A DNA stretch of 64,000 nt. Source: Petrolisthes cinctipes (lineage: Eukaryota > Arthropoda > Malacostraca > Decapoda > Porcellanidae). A model generated the notes under the pieces. The model worked only from the letters and a program-made list of their open reading frames with translations, had not been told where the DNA came from and ran no database searches. A program made the position numbers and the translations under genes. Positions 1 through 9,448 of the stretch are shown here, piece after piece; position 1 is the stretch's first letter; each line of letters starts with the position of its first letter. The stretch lies in the NCBI GenBank assembly GCA_033782935.1, contig JAWQEG010000519.1, positions 268,001 to 332,000 on the forward strand. Reading direction: 5' to 3'.

Positions 1-89
1 GTAGTGGTAGTAGAGTTTAGATAAGTTAAAGAAAGATATGTTAGAGGAAATGAAGAATGAAATGGAGTTAGAACTGAAGAAGAGAGATA

Positions 90-602
90 ATGAAAGTAGA
101 ACTAAAAAGTGAAATGGTTGAAGATATGAAAGAGAGAGAGGAAAGAGAGAGAAAGAGGAATAATATTATCATTTATAATTTAGAAGAACCCGAGGAATCA
201 GAACCAAAGGAAAAGATACAGAAAGACATAGAAAACTCTCTGGATATAATACAAAGGGAAGTAAAAGTAGAGGATGTAGAAATTTTGGATGCAGCAAGAT
301 TAGGATTAATAAATGAACCAGGAAAGAAGAGACCACTCCTGTTAAAATTAAAAGAAACATGGATGAAATGGCAGATTCTGAAAAATGCAAAGAACCTTAA
401 GAATACAAACCATAGGCTAGCAAAAAGAATATCTATCACCTTGGATATGACTAAGAAAGAGAGACAACAAAATAAGGAGCTCTGGGAGGAATTAAAAAGA
501 AAACGAGAACTGGGAGAAAAGGGATGGTATATAAAGGATGCAAAGTTAATGAGAAATAATTTTCAAGGAGAAAGAGGAAAAATATATGGAGAGCATATGT
601 AA
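90..602 (+). pseudogene. U1 LINE ORF1, 3' part (coiled coil and RRM-like)
   Basis: This is the C-terminal half of the first protein of a non-LTR retrotransposon, an RNA-binding chaperone-type ORF1p. The window starts inside the gene, so the PHD finger seen in other copies is missing. A charged coiled coil (residues about 1-25) is followed by an RRM-like stretch beginning NNIIIYNLEEPEES and a basic C-terminal domain (KRISITLDMTKKERQQNKEL, then GWYIKDAKLMRNN). At about base 89 some 14 bases present in the other copies (AGAAAATAGAGATA) are missing, which shifts the frame, so this copy is broken upstream. It overlaps the start of ORF2 by 17 bases in another frame, the usual LINE arrangement. Assignment to a LINE is firm; the CR1/L2-like clade is inferred. 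Confidence 0.8.
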
Positions 603-3600
603 GATTAAACTAATAAACATACAAGGGCTAACAAAAGTAAAGATGACGGAATTACAAGATTTAATTAAAAGTGATGAATTTTTATGTTTAACGGAAACAC
701 ACCAAAAGTGTGAGAATATCAGTCTCTGTGATCACATATACTCAATAAGTAATATGAGGGAAATGGAGGAAAAGAAAGGAGGGGGATTGATGATTTTGTC
801 GGAGAAGGATGAAGATAGTAAAATTGAAAAGATAACAACTAGAAATAAGGATTTGTTATTTTGCAAGTGTAAATTAGGAAATATTTGTTTTAAGCTGCTT
901 TTGGTCTATTTACCTGTGGGAAATAAAGAAGAGGATAAAAGAAGATACACTAGTTTAAAAACAGAAATAGAAGGTATAGTAGAAAATATAGGGGAGATAC
1001 CCTTTGTCCTACTTGGGGATTTTAACGGGACATTTGGGATTCCTTGGAGAGCAGGAAACGGATAGACGAGGGGAAGATGGGATTAACTGGATGGAAAACT
1101 ATAATCTTATTCTACTAAACAATGACCAGAGGTGTGAAGGGTTGATAACATGGGAGAGAGGAAAATCAAAAAGTGTGATAGACTTCGTTCTGGTGAACCA
1201 TAAATTTTATGATGTATACGAAGCAATGAAAATAGATGAAAGAAAAGAAATAACGGAATTATCTGACCCTAATTTGATTGAAATATTAATCAAAGGAGAG
1301 ACACAAAATAGAAAATACACAAATGATCAATGGCAAGAAAATCTTTATTATACAACAGACAAAGAAGCATTACAGATATATAAGGAAGAAGTGGAAGGAG
1401 AGTGCAATGAAGAGGTACAAGATATGGTAGAGTTTGGTGAAATCATGACAAGAAATGCAGAATGTATATTAAAGAAAAAGTATAGAAGGAGAAAGGATAA
1501 GAGACATATAAACAGGATTGAACCACCATGGATGGGTGAAGAAATCAGAAAGGAAATCAAGAAAAGAAAGAAGCTTAATAGAGAGAAACGAAATGAGGCT
1601 AGTGAAGAAGTAAAAGATAGACTTTGGAGCTTATATAAGGTACAAAAAGATAGGGTGAAAAGATTGATCAAAGAAGCAATAATAAAACATGAGAAAAAGG
1701 TGACAGAGGAGATGAATGGAAGTAGTGACAAAAGTAAGAGATTATGGCAATATATTGACAAATTAAAAGGTAAAGAAATAAACTATGATAAGGACAAAGG
1801 GGAATTATATAGTACAGAGGGAGGAATACTTAAACCAGAAGATGCAGCTCAAGAGCTTGAAATGTTTTGGAAGGATATATACCAAAATCATGACAATAAC
1901 AAAGAAGGTTTGGAACACACAAGAAAAAGGAAGGTACAAAATTTTTATAGAGGAACAAATAATGAATGAAACTAATCAAGACAAGAGACAGTACATGGTA
2001 ATGGAACATATGGATATGACTGTTGGAATGGGCCTAGCTCGGACAACAACAACCATGGAACAACCAATAATAAATAAAGAAGAAATTATAAAAACATTAA
2101 AAGGCTTGAAAAACAAAAAGGCAGCTGGTCCAGATGGGGTAAAACCAGAATGCTACAAGGCATTGATAGATAGTGAAAAATGCATAGAAAAGTTACTATA
2201 CTGTTTTAATAAAATAATTAGACAAGGAAAAGTCCCACAAACCTGGAAAACCTCAAGAACAGTAATGCTACCAAAAAAAGTTAAACCAACAGCCCAGGAT
2301 TTAAGACCCATATAGCACTCACAAATATTGATTACAAAATATTTATGTCAATAATGAAGAGCAAAATAGAACAACAACTACAAGTTAATGATTTAAATAG
2401 TGAATTGCAGTCCGGATTTACACAGGGAAGAAGAATTGAAGACAATATACTCATACTCAGGTACTGTATTGAAAAAAGCTACAAGAACAAGACACCATTA
2501 ATCGTAGCAGCAATAGACTTTAAGAAGGCATACGACTCAATAAAAAGAGAAGAGATCATAAAAAATCTAAAAGAAATAAAAACACATGAAAATATGATAG
2601 ATATAATAAGTGATGTGTACCAGAATGATACAACACAACTGTGTTTAAGCAGAAAAATAGAAAAAGAGATAAAGATAACAAGCGGTATACGCCAAGGGTG
2701 CACAGGATCTAATGGACTGCAGTTTTCACAATCAATGTTAGAGGCAAAAGCAAACATTATAAGACTGAGCAATGTAAGCAGGAAATGTGGGTTGGAGTTA
2801 AATAAAAATAAGAGCAAATTCATAATCTTCAATATGGAAAATCAACCAGCAAAACTAGAAGGGATAGAAGTGGTGGAGACTATTAAATATTTGGGAGTGG
2901 ATATTGGAAACAAGAGAGACTGTTTTAAGAATTACAAAGTTAATATTTTAAAAAAAGCAAAGAAACTAGCAAATATGACCTACTCAGTGACAGCCAGGAG
3001 TTGTAACAAACTAATGATTGGAAAAACTTTGTGGAAAGGTCTGGCACTGCCTGGAATACTGTATGGGGCTGGTGTGGTGGATTATAACAAGAAAGAAATA
3101 TATACGTTACAAAAAATTGAAAACTCAGTGTACCGAACAATTCTTGGGGCAGAAAAAAGCACAGCAATTAGTGGACTAAGAGGAGAAGTGGCTGCCTCAC
3201 TCATGAAATAAAAAATTACTAGAACAAAATTACAATATTTACAAGGAATAATGACAGATGGAGGAAACAAATTAACATACGAAATAGTAGAATAATTGAA
3301 GGATAATAGAACAAATAAATGGATGAAGGAATGTGAGGAGGGAATGAAAGCATTAGATATCAATTTAGATAAACTAAAAACCATGAAGAAGCAAGAACTC
3401 CTAAACAAGATTTATGAATTGGACACTAAGAACTGGAGAGAGGAAATGGAAAGTAAGACTACCCTAAAGATTTACAGAAAATGGAAAAAGGAAATGGGAA
3501 TGACAGAGGAACTATATGACAATAACACCAGCATCAGTGGTGTTATTTAAATGTTGGACAAATACTTTAAACTTGGGAGATAGAAAAAGATTTAGAAAAG

Positions 3601-3809
3601 AGGACAATGAAACAGGATGTAAGATGTGTGGAACAGATCCAGAAAACTTAGAACATTTTGTGCTTGACTGTACTGGCTATGTTGAAGAAAGAAGTAAAAT
3701 TGGAAAATTGTAACAACCTTATATCGAATGCAAGGAAAACATCATTGGAGGGTTGTTATTCGACAGTGGAAAATGTTTGGACAATATAAAAGAATATGGT
3801 AAATATTGA
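586..3809 (+). pseudogene. U1 LINE ORF2 (endonuclease-reverse transcriptase), broken
   Basis: This is the remains of an APE-type endonuclease/reverse transcriptase. The endonuclease is recognisable from INIQGLTKVKMTELQDLIKS, CLTETHQ and LLGDFN. The linker is basic. RT motifs include NKKAAGPDGVKPECYKAL (about 2115), FTQGRRIEDNIL (about 2417), motif A AAIDFKKAYD (about 2505) and motif B GIRQGC (about 2686). The C-terminus has a CCHC-like knuckle, CKMCG...EHFVLDC (about 3630). The frame breaks near 1040 (endonuclease), at 2313-2315 (AGACCCATATAGCAC), at 3209-3211 (TAA) and near 3530. The segment between motif B and LEAKANIIRLSN is far too short and lacks the Y/FADD aspartates, so the enzyme would be dead. 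The protein ends at about 3809. Confidence 0.85.
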
Positions 3810-4712
3810 ATGAATTACCGTTATTGGGTATGGTTTTTCTACCTTCATTACCCACTTATTTAGAGCATTCTAAGACTATTTTCTTTTATGGCATTTTCTC
3901 CGCATATAAGAATATCTTTATAAGTGCTGGAAAATAAGGGAGAAGAAATTAAAGGAACTCAGCAACAAATAAACGACAGAAGAGGTGCCGTTGTAAAGGC
4001 TATCCCTCGACATCATCGCATCGCATCGCATCACTCTCAGTCATCATCATCAACAACAACAACAACAACGATAATAAAGTGTGAGTTTTTGTAGTTTTCT
4101 ATGTTGTATTGTTGTAATTGATAATATTAATGGTTCTTTAGTGGTTTATTATGATATATACGAGTCAATAGAGAAGGAAACCAAGTGAAATACAATATAT
4201 AATTCATCGATATAAGATAATTAAATTTAACAAGTATAATCATTTAATTAATTAACACAGGCTTAGTAAATTACGTTATTAACCTGTAAAGTAATGAATA
4301 AAACAAGCCTGGAAACACACACACACACAATCCTTGGAAAATAAAAACACACACAAACTTGGGAAAAAAAAAAAACCCGAGGAAATATAACGGTAATTAT
4401 CTATTATATTGCCAATTTATATTATAATGTTTTTACCTTCTTTACCCACTAACATATAACATTCTAAGACACTTTTCTTCTATGGCATTTTCTTTTGCAA
4501 TGCCCCATTTCCAAGATAGGGCATATTCAAATGGGTCATTTTGAAATTAGCCTGACCGATAAATATTGAAAGAATTACCGTTATTGAGTATGGTATTTCT
4601 ACCTTCATTACCCACTAATTTAGACCATTCTAAGACTGTTTTCTTCTATGGCATTTCCTCTGCAAATGCCCCATTTCAAATGGGGCATTTTGAAATTAGC
4701 CTGACCTTACCT
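3810..4712 (+). repeat. U1 LINE 3' tail and GGTAAATATTGAA module
   Basis: No coding sequence is seen here. The stretch holds a module of about 150 bp starting GTAAATATTGAA and containing TTACCGTTATTGGGTA and CATTACCCACTTATTTAGA. It recurs here at about 4555-4712, where it ends in GGGGCATTTTGAAATTAGCC. Between the two lie (CATCG)n with (CAA)n at 4010-4075, an AATAAAG at about 4073, an (AC)n tract at 4316-4329 and short A-runs. The same order recurs in every cassette, which makes it a good landmark for aligning them. Confidence 0.7.
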
Positions 4713-5590
4713 GACCTAACCTAGACCGCATCAGACTATCGGGAACTAACCTGGACAAACTACTGGGACCTAACCTGTGCAAACTACCGGGACCTAACCT
4801 GTGCAAACGACTGGGACCTAACCTGTGCAAATGACCGAGACCTAACCTGTGCAAACTACTGAGACCTAACCTGTGCAAACTACTGGGACCTAACCTGGGC
4901 AAACTACTGGGACCTAACCTGACCCAACCAAACCTAACATAACCTTTCCTTATCTGACCTAACCTAACATAACCAAACCTTATCTTATCTAACCTAACCA
5001 AACCAAACTTTACCTTATCTGACCTAACCTAACATAACCAAACCTTACCTTATCTAACCTAACATAACCAAACCAAACTTTACTTTATCTGACTTGACCT
5101 AACATAGCATAACCTAACCTAACCTAACCTAACATAACCAAACCTTACCTTATCTGACCTAACCTTGTAATGGCCGGACATGAGAGTTAAAGGCAGAATT
5201 TGATAGCTACGCAAGTGGAGTACTCTTATGGCTTACCCGGTAGAAGCACTGCCTGAGATTTCTCTGGTCCGGGGTTCGATTTCCCGTGGGTACGACTAGA
5301 ATTTAAATGGATCAATTTCTGGGTCTGACTTGCTTGATTGATTGGGATTATTACAACTTAACCTACCATAACCAAACCTTACCTTATCTGACCTAACATA
5401 ACATAACCTTACCTAACCTAACCTAACCTAACATTACCTTATCTGACCTAACCTAACATAACCAGTCCTTACCTTATCTGACCTAACCTAACATGACATA
5501 ATTTTACCTAACCTAACCTAACATAGACCACAGCAGACTATCGGGACCTAACCGAGGCAAACTACCGGGACCTAACTGGACATAGTCAAT
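4713..5590. repeat. U1 (AACCT)n field with 24-bp satellite
   Basis: Degenerate (CCTAA)n/(TTAGG)n-type sequence interspersed with AACATAACC and CTTATCTGACC variants. At 4742-4930 it is organised as a 24-bp satellite with unit GGGACCTAACCTGTGCAAAC plus TACT. Long minus-strand open frames (SSLHRLGP repeats) are by-products of the satellite. A tRNA-like SINE interrupts the field at 5165-5356. The pentamer is the ancestral arthropod telomere unit, so these may be interstitial telomere-like arrays or AACCT microsatellite expansions. Confidence 0.85.
5165..5356 (+). mobile_element. tRNA-like SINE in U1 AACCT field
   Basis: This 192-bp element sits inside the AACCT repeat and is bounded by TTGTAAT and ATTACAA. 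Its core, 5220-5293, is 74 nt and tRNA-like. An acceptor-like GTACTCT pairs with TGGGTAC, there is an A box TGGCTTACCCGG at 5229, and a near-perfect T arm with B box GGTTCGATTTCC at 5273. The anticodon arm does not fold as a normal 5-bp stem with 7-nt loop, so it is not a functional tRNA gene. The same element sits at the same place in U5 and U7, so it was copied with the cassette. A Pol III SINE head is the most likely reading; the short inverted ends leave a MITE possible. Confidence 0.6.
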
Positions 5591-5659
5591 TTTTGGTGCT
5601 ACAGAATATTACAGTAAATATTCAGTAAATGTTTGAATCTTCAAATGTTGTAAGACTGG

Positions 5660-5676
5660 TATTGTTATTGTTTCAG
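5660..5676 (+). promoter_or_regulatory. 3' splice-site-like sequence before U1 ZNF exon
   Basis: TATTGTTATTGTTTCAG is a good polypyrimidine-AG acceptor. The reading frame of the zinc-finger exon is open right back to it, giving SYEVTLWLAALTPITVWLAA and so on before the first ATG at 5796. The sequence is kept in U1, U2, U4, U5, U6 and U7 and lost in the broken copy U3. No upstream exon is identified in the window. Confidence 0.5.
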
Positions 5677-5795
5677 ATTCATATGAAGTAACACTGTGGT
5701 TGGCAGCCCTGACACCAATAACAGTGTGGTTGGCAGCCCTAACAACAGTAATAACCAAGTGGTCATATTGGTGGCAGAATAAAGCTGTGTTAGTG

Positions 5796-7631
5796 ATGGA
5801 GGTGGAAGGAAGTGACACCATCAATGTTGTCAGAGAAGAGAAGTGTAACAAGTTGGTCTGTCAACAATGTGGTCAAAAGTTTAGTAGGAAATGCCATCTC
5901 ACTCACCATTTGTTGACTCATACTGGAAAGAAAATATTTATGTGTGATGAGTGTGGTGAAGAGTTTAGTTGGAAATCTGACCTTAAAAAACACAGCATTG
6001 TTCACACAGGAGAAAGGAACTTTGAATGTGGAGAATGTGGTAAAAAGTTTCTGACAAAGATTAATCTAAAGCAACACATACTTATACACACAGGAGTGAA
6101 GAACTTTGAATGTGAAGAATGTGATAAAAAGTTTGTGAGAAAGGGTGATCTAAAGAAACACATACTTATACACACAGGAGTGAAAAGAGTGAAGAACTTT
6201 AAATGTGAAGAATGTGGTAAAAAGTTTGTGACTAAGAGTGAATTAAAGCTACACATACTTATACACACAGGAGTGAAGGACTTTGATTGTAATGAATGTG
6301 GTAAAAAGTTTGTGACAAAGAATCGTTTAAAGCAACACATACTTATACACACAGGAGTGAAGAACTTTGAATGTGAAGAATGTGGTAAAAAGTTTGCGAG
6401 AAAGAGTGAATTAAATCGACACATACTTATACACACAGAAAAGAGGAACTTTGAATGTGAAGAATGTGGTAAAAAGTTTGTGAGAAAAAGTGATCTAAAG
6501 CAACACATACTTATACACACAGGAGAGAGGAACTTTGAATGTGAAGAATGTGGTAAAAAGTTTCTGACAAAGGGTGTTCTAAAGCAACACATACTTATAC
6601 ACACAGGAGTGAAGAACTTTGAATGTGAAGAATGTGGTAAAAAGTTTGCGAGAAAGAGTGAATTAAATCGACACATACTTATACACACAGAAGAGAGGAA
6701 CTTTGAATGTGAAGAATGTGGTAAAAAGTTTGTGAGAAAAGGTGATCTAAAGCAACACATACTTATACACACAGGAGTGAAGGACTTTGAATGTGAAGTA
6801 TGTGGTAAAAAGTTTGGGAGAGGGAGTGATCTAAATCGACATATACTTATACACACAGGAGTGAAGGACTTGGAATGTGAAGAATGTGGTAAAAAGTTTC
6901 TGACAAAGAGTGAAATAAAGCAACACATACTTATACACACAGGAGAGAGGAACTTTGAATGTGAAGAATGTGGTAAAAGGTTTGTCACCAAAAGTAAAAT
7001 AAAGCAACACATACTTATACACACAGGAGTGAAGAACTTTGAATGTGAAGAATGTGGTAAAAAGTTTGCGAGAAAGATTGAATTAAATCGACACATACTT
7101 ATACACACAGGAGTGAAAAGATTGAAGAACTTTAAATGTGAAGAATGTGGTAAAAAGTTTGTGACTAAGAGTGTTCTAAAGAAGCACATACTTATACACA
7201 CAGGAGTGAAGAAATTTGAATGTGAAGAATGTGGTAAAAAGTTTCTGACAAAGGGTGAGATAAAGCGACACATACTTATACACACAGGAGAGAGGAACTT
7301 TGAATGTGAAGAATGTGGTAAAAAGTTTGTCACCAAAAGTAAAATAAAGCAACACATACTTATACACACAGGAGTGAAGAACTTTAAATGTGAAGAATGT
7401 GGTAAAAAGTTTGTGACTAAGAGTGTTCTAAAGAAGCACATACTTATACACACAGGAGTGAAGAACTTTAAATGTGAAGAATGTGGTAAAAAGTTTGTCA
7501 CCAAAAGTAAAATAAAGCAACACATACTTATACACACAGGAGTGAAGGACTTTGAATGTAATGAATGTGGTAAAAGGTTTGGTCAGAAATCTCACCTTAA
7601 TGTACATATAAAAGTTCATACAAGAGTATAG
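5796..7631 (+). CDS. U1 poly-C2H2 zinc-finger protein, 21 fingers
   Basis: Predicted DNA-binding nuclear protein of 611 residues from the first in-frame ATG (MEVEGSDTINVV). Twenty-one C-X2-C-X12-H-X3-H fingers run from residue 22 to the C-terminus (HIKVHTRV). Finger 1 (CQQCGQKFSRKCHLTHHLLTH) and finger 2 are distinctive; the rest follow CEECGKKF-xxKxxLKQ-HILIH with TGVKNFE or TGERNFE linkers in place of the classic TGEKPF. Helix positions -1, 2, 3 and 6 vary while the frame is constant. Fingers 7-9 and 10-12 look like an internal block duplication. Two linkers (before fingers 5 and 16) are three residues longer (VKRVKNF, VKRLKNF). No KRAB, ZAD or BTB domain is encoded in this exon. The frame stays open upstream to a splice acceptor at 5676, so the true N-terminus may lie in another exon. 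DNA target unknown. Confidence 0.8.
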   Translation: MEVEGSDTINVVREEKCNKLVCQQCGQKFSRKCHLTHHLLTHTGKKIFMCDECGEEFSWKSDLKKHSIVHTGERNFECGECGKKFLTKINLKQHILIHTGVKNFECEECDKKFVRKGDLKKHILIHTGVKRVKNFKCEECGKKFVTKSELKLHILIHTGVKDFDCNECGKKFVTKNRLKQHILIHTGVKNFECEECGKKFARKSELNRHILIHTEKRNFECEECGKKFVRKSDLKQHILIHTGERNFECEECGKKFLTKGVLKQHILIHTGVKNFECEECGKKFARKSELNRHILIHTEERNFECEECGKKFVRKGDLKQHILIHTGVKDFECEVCGKKFGRGSDLNRHILIHTGVKDLECEECGKKFLTKSEIKQHILIHTGERNFECEECGKRFVTKSKIKQHILIHTGVKNFECEECGKKFARKIELNRHILIHTGVKRLKNFKCEECGKKFVTKSVLKKHILIHTGVKKFECEECGKKFLTKGEIKRHILIHTGERNFECEECGKKFVTKSKIKQHILIHTGVKNFKCEECGKKFVTKSVLKKHILIHTGVKNFKCEECGKKFVTKSKIKQHILIHTGVKDFECNECGKRFGQKSHLNVHIKVHTRV

Positions 7632-7709
7632 GATTTTAAGTGTAATGAATGTGGTAAAAAGTTTTCTGACAAATCCCAACTCACGTTACACAAAACTGTT
7701 CACACATGA
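7632..7709 (+). other. extra C2H2 finger after the TAG stop of U1 ZNF
   Basis: In frame directly after the TAG at 7629-7631 lie 25 codons encoding one more complete finger (DFKCNECGKKFSDKSQLTLH, then KTVHT) and a TGA. All four zinc ligands are present. The same finger with intact ligands follows the same TAG in all seven copies. It may be the ancestral C-terminus cut off by a stop that arose before the cassette spread, or it may be used by readthrough. Confidence 0.6.
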
Positions 7710-7715
7710 AATAAA
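7710..7715 (+). terminator. poly(A) signal AATAAA, U1 ZNF
   Basis: A canonical AATAAA begins one base after the TGA of the post-stop finger. It is conserved in U1-U5 and mutated to AATATA in U6 and U7. Confidence 0.5.
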
Positions 7716-7804
7716 ACATTGAATGTAAGCGGTGGCAAACAATGATTGCTCCCCTCCCCCCTAAGCATGATAGGAAAAAACTGAAAATATCAAGAGGTAG
7801 CACA

Positions 7805-8017
7805 TTATATTGTAGGTGTATGGTGACAAGGTGAGTATTCAGTGTTGCTTCCATTGGCGTCATGAACAGCTTCAAGACGAGCAGGGTAGGAAGACAAAAG
7901 TGACTCAAAAAGCTCCGTGTTGAACTCCATTACCCGAAGCACACCATTGATGTGCTCCTCCATCTTGGTACGACTAAATGGAGTTGATAGAGGTTCACAC
8001 AACATCCTTTTTTTCAA
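7805..8017 (-). pseudogene. U1 Tc1/mariner-like transposase C-terminal remnant
   Basis: A minus-strand open frame of 70 codons contains MEEHINGVLRVMEFNTELFE and ends YPARLEAVHDANGSNTEYSP. The ending resembles the C-terminal tail of Tc1-like DDE transposases (a short basic helix, then AV-x-A-x-GG-x-T-x-Y). No catalytic domain is present, so it is a fossil carried in the cassette, one copy per unit and nearly identical in each. The family call rests on this short tail only. Confidence 0.45.
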
Positions 8018-8172
8018 CCTCGTCCTTCAAGATAGATCCAACATTTTCACAGATGAGGAGAATTACTGGGCCACTCATCATTACCAAGGACTATAAGGGG
8101 TACAGTTATGTTTGCATCCATAGCAAGACCCGACGATATAGGTAAAGAAAAAAATTTGTTCTGACCCTACAT

Positions 8173-8234
<62 letters not shown>
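8173..8234. repeat. (CT)n microsatellite, U1
   Basis: Uninterrupted CT dinucleotide tract of about 60 bp, followed by CAGATG. Its length differs between cassettes. Confidence 0.95.
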
Positions 8235-8235
<1 letters not shown>

Positions 8236-8236
<1 letters not shown>

Positions 8237-8785
8237 ATGTGGAGAATTACTGGGCCACTTGTCATTACCAAAGAAGTCAATGTTGTTGTCCTTCAGAAGG
8301 TTCTGGTTGGGTTCAAAGCACTTTCACATATGGTGCTTGGTTGTGCAGAAAGGTAACCTGAGTGACATCCACAACATTTTGAGAGTCTTGAAGAAAGGGA
8401 ATGACAAGCTTTGTCAAGATCTTCTCCCCAAAATAATCTCCATCCCAACTTTACCCCCGAGGCTCTATCACCCACATCATCCACCATACAGTGAAGTCCT
8501 TGGACCCTCTTGGCCTCGTCTTGTCATTACTATCACTTACATTTTCTAATGTCACAGAAGAAAGAATATTTTCACAGATGAATGTTGTTCACTCTAAACT
8601 GAGAAATCGTCTCAGTGTTAGGTCAGTAGAGGCATTAATTGTTAAAAATAAAGTATGGATTGGTTCATTATTTTCAATCCTGTGTAAACTTTGAGCCTTC
8701 TGATGATATGATCAGAAGTTTCAATTCTAAAGGTTCTGAAGAGGAGGAGGAGAATAATATTATTGCTCTTGATGTACTACAATAA
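8236..8785 (+). pseudogene. U1 hAT transposase C-terminal remnant
   Basis: The end of a hAT-superfamily transposase. The dimerisation domain lies at 8491-8694, with LSLTFSNVTEERIFSQMNVV followed by HSKLRNRLSVRSVEALIVKN, the classic hAT C-terminal signature. After a one-base frame change the protein continues as EPSDDMIRSFNSKGSEEEEE and ends DVLQ at 8785, again typical of a hAT tail. Upstream pieces (VLQKVLVGFKALSHMVLG; ILRVLKKGNDKLCQDLLPK) are in shifted frames. The RNase H core and zinc-BED domain are absent. It cannot be an active transposase. Confidence 0.75.
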
Positions 8786-9120
8786 GAATCTGTGGCTGTA
8801 GGTATGTATACTGTATATCTAATTGTCATTATTAACATTGTTTAGCTAAGTTCTCATAGGCCTAGTTAGTCCTTACGGAAAATAAAACTGGCATTTTTAA
8901 GTTTACCTTCAGCAAAGTTCAGTTATATGGTTGTCAAATATTATGTAATTGTTTTTCTTTAGTGAGGAGAAATGTATCAATACAATATTCATGTACATTA
9001 AAAAGAAACATTAAAATTTGTCTTTATTTGTTTTGTGGGATCTTCATTTCAATCTGTTGGGGAAAAAAATCCTTAATCTTTGGGAAATTGGTACTACAAA
9101 ATTGGCAACACTGGTTGTGA
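8786..9120. other. non-coding AT-rich spacer, U1
   Basis: No gene seen. The stretch includes TGTATACTGTATATCTAATT, several A-runs and GGCAACACTGG near the end. It recurs with little change in U2, U3, U4 and U6 and is probably the 3' flank of the hAT remnant. Confidence 0.5.
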
Positions 9121-9122
9121 CT

Positions 9123-9381
9123 GAGTGGATGAACTGAATGATTCCCTGATTAGGAAAGTGACAGAGGTGGGTGAGAGAAGGATAGGAAGGGTGTGGAATA
9201 GCAATAAAAGAAGATTGATGAAGAACTGGTGGAATGAAGATATTGAGAATGTGAGGAAGGAGAGTGAAGACTAAGGAAAAATGTAGGCAATAGTGAGGAA
9301 GATAGAATAGCATATGAGGAGGCATGGAAGGAGTATGAACTGCAGGAGCCAGTGGTGGCAGGTTCGAAAACTGAGAGCTGA
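9123..9381 (+). pseudogene. fragment of a second LINE ORF2 (endonuclease-RT linker)
   Basis: A short coding relic encodes WMNELNDS-like sequence and NWWNEDIENVRKESED with KEYELQEPVVAGSKTES. The WWNEDIEN...RKxxRRLRKN...EAWKEYE pattern is typical of the linker between endonuclease and RT in LINE ORF2 proteins. It differs from the linker of the main LINE and directly precedes that element's ORF1. The simplest reading is that the main LINE landed in an older LINE. This copy has an internal deletion near 9271 compared with U2 and U3. Confidence 0.5.
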
Positions 9382-9448
9382 GTTTCCCAAATAATGTAAA
9401 CTTTATAAAAGTTACCACATAAACTAAAGTGAAAAATAAGAGAAGAAG

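Noticed and set aside
1348..1761. Hydrophobic minus-strand frames opposite LINE ORF1/ORF2
   Set aside because: Antisense of lysine/glutamate-rich LINE coding sequence, which gives Phe/Leu/Ser-rich artefacts.
5220..5293. Functional tRNA gene
   Set aside because: Acceptor and T arms fit, but the anticodon stem does not form and the unit lies inside a repeated 192-bp element.
5700..5795. Start of the ZNF protein at the TTG codon giving MAALTPITVW
   Set aside because: TTG is not a normal start in eukaryotes. The first in-frame ATG is 5796, or the protein begins in an upstream exon.
6002..7537. 511-codon minus-strand open frame (CISMCCFILLLVTNFLPHSS repeats) and similar ones opposite every ZNF
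   Set aside because: It is the antisense of the zinc-finger repeat. Its 28-residue period and composition follow from the sense strand, and it has no start context or domain.
6060..7560. CRISPR-like array (regular 84-bp repeats)
   Set aside because: The repeats are in-frame C2H2 finger codons in a eukaryotic context, without spacers.
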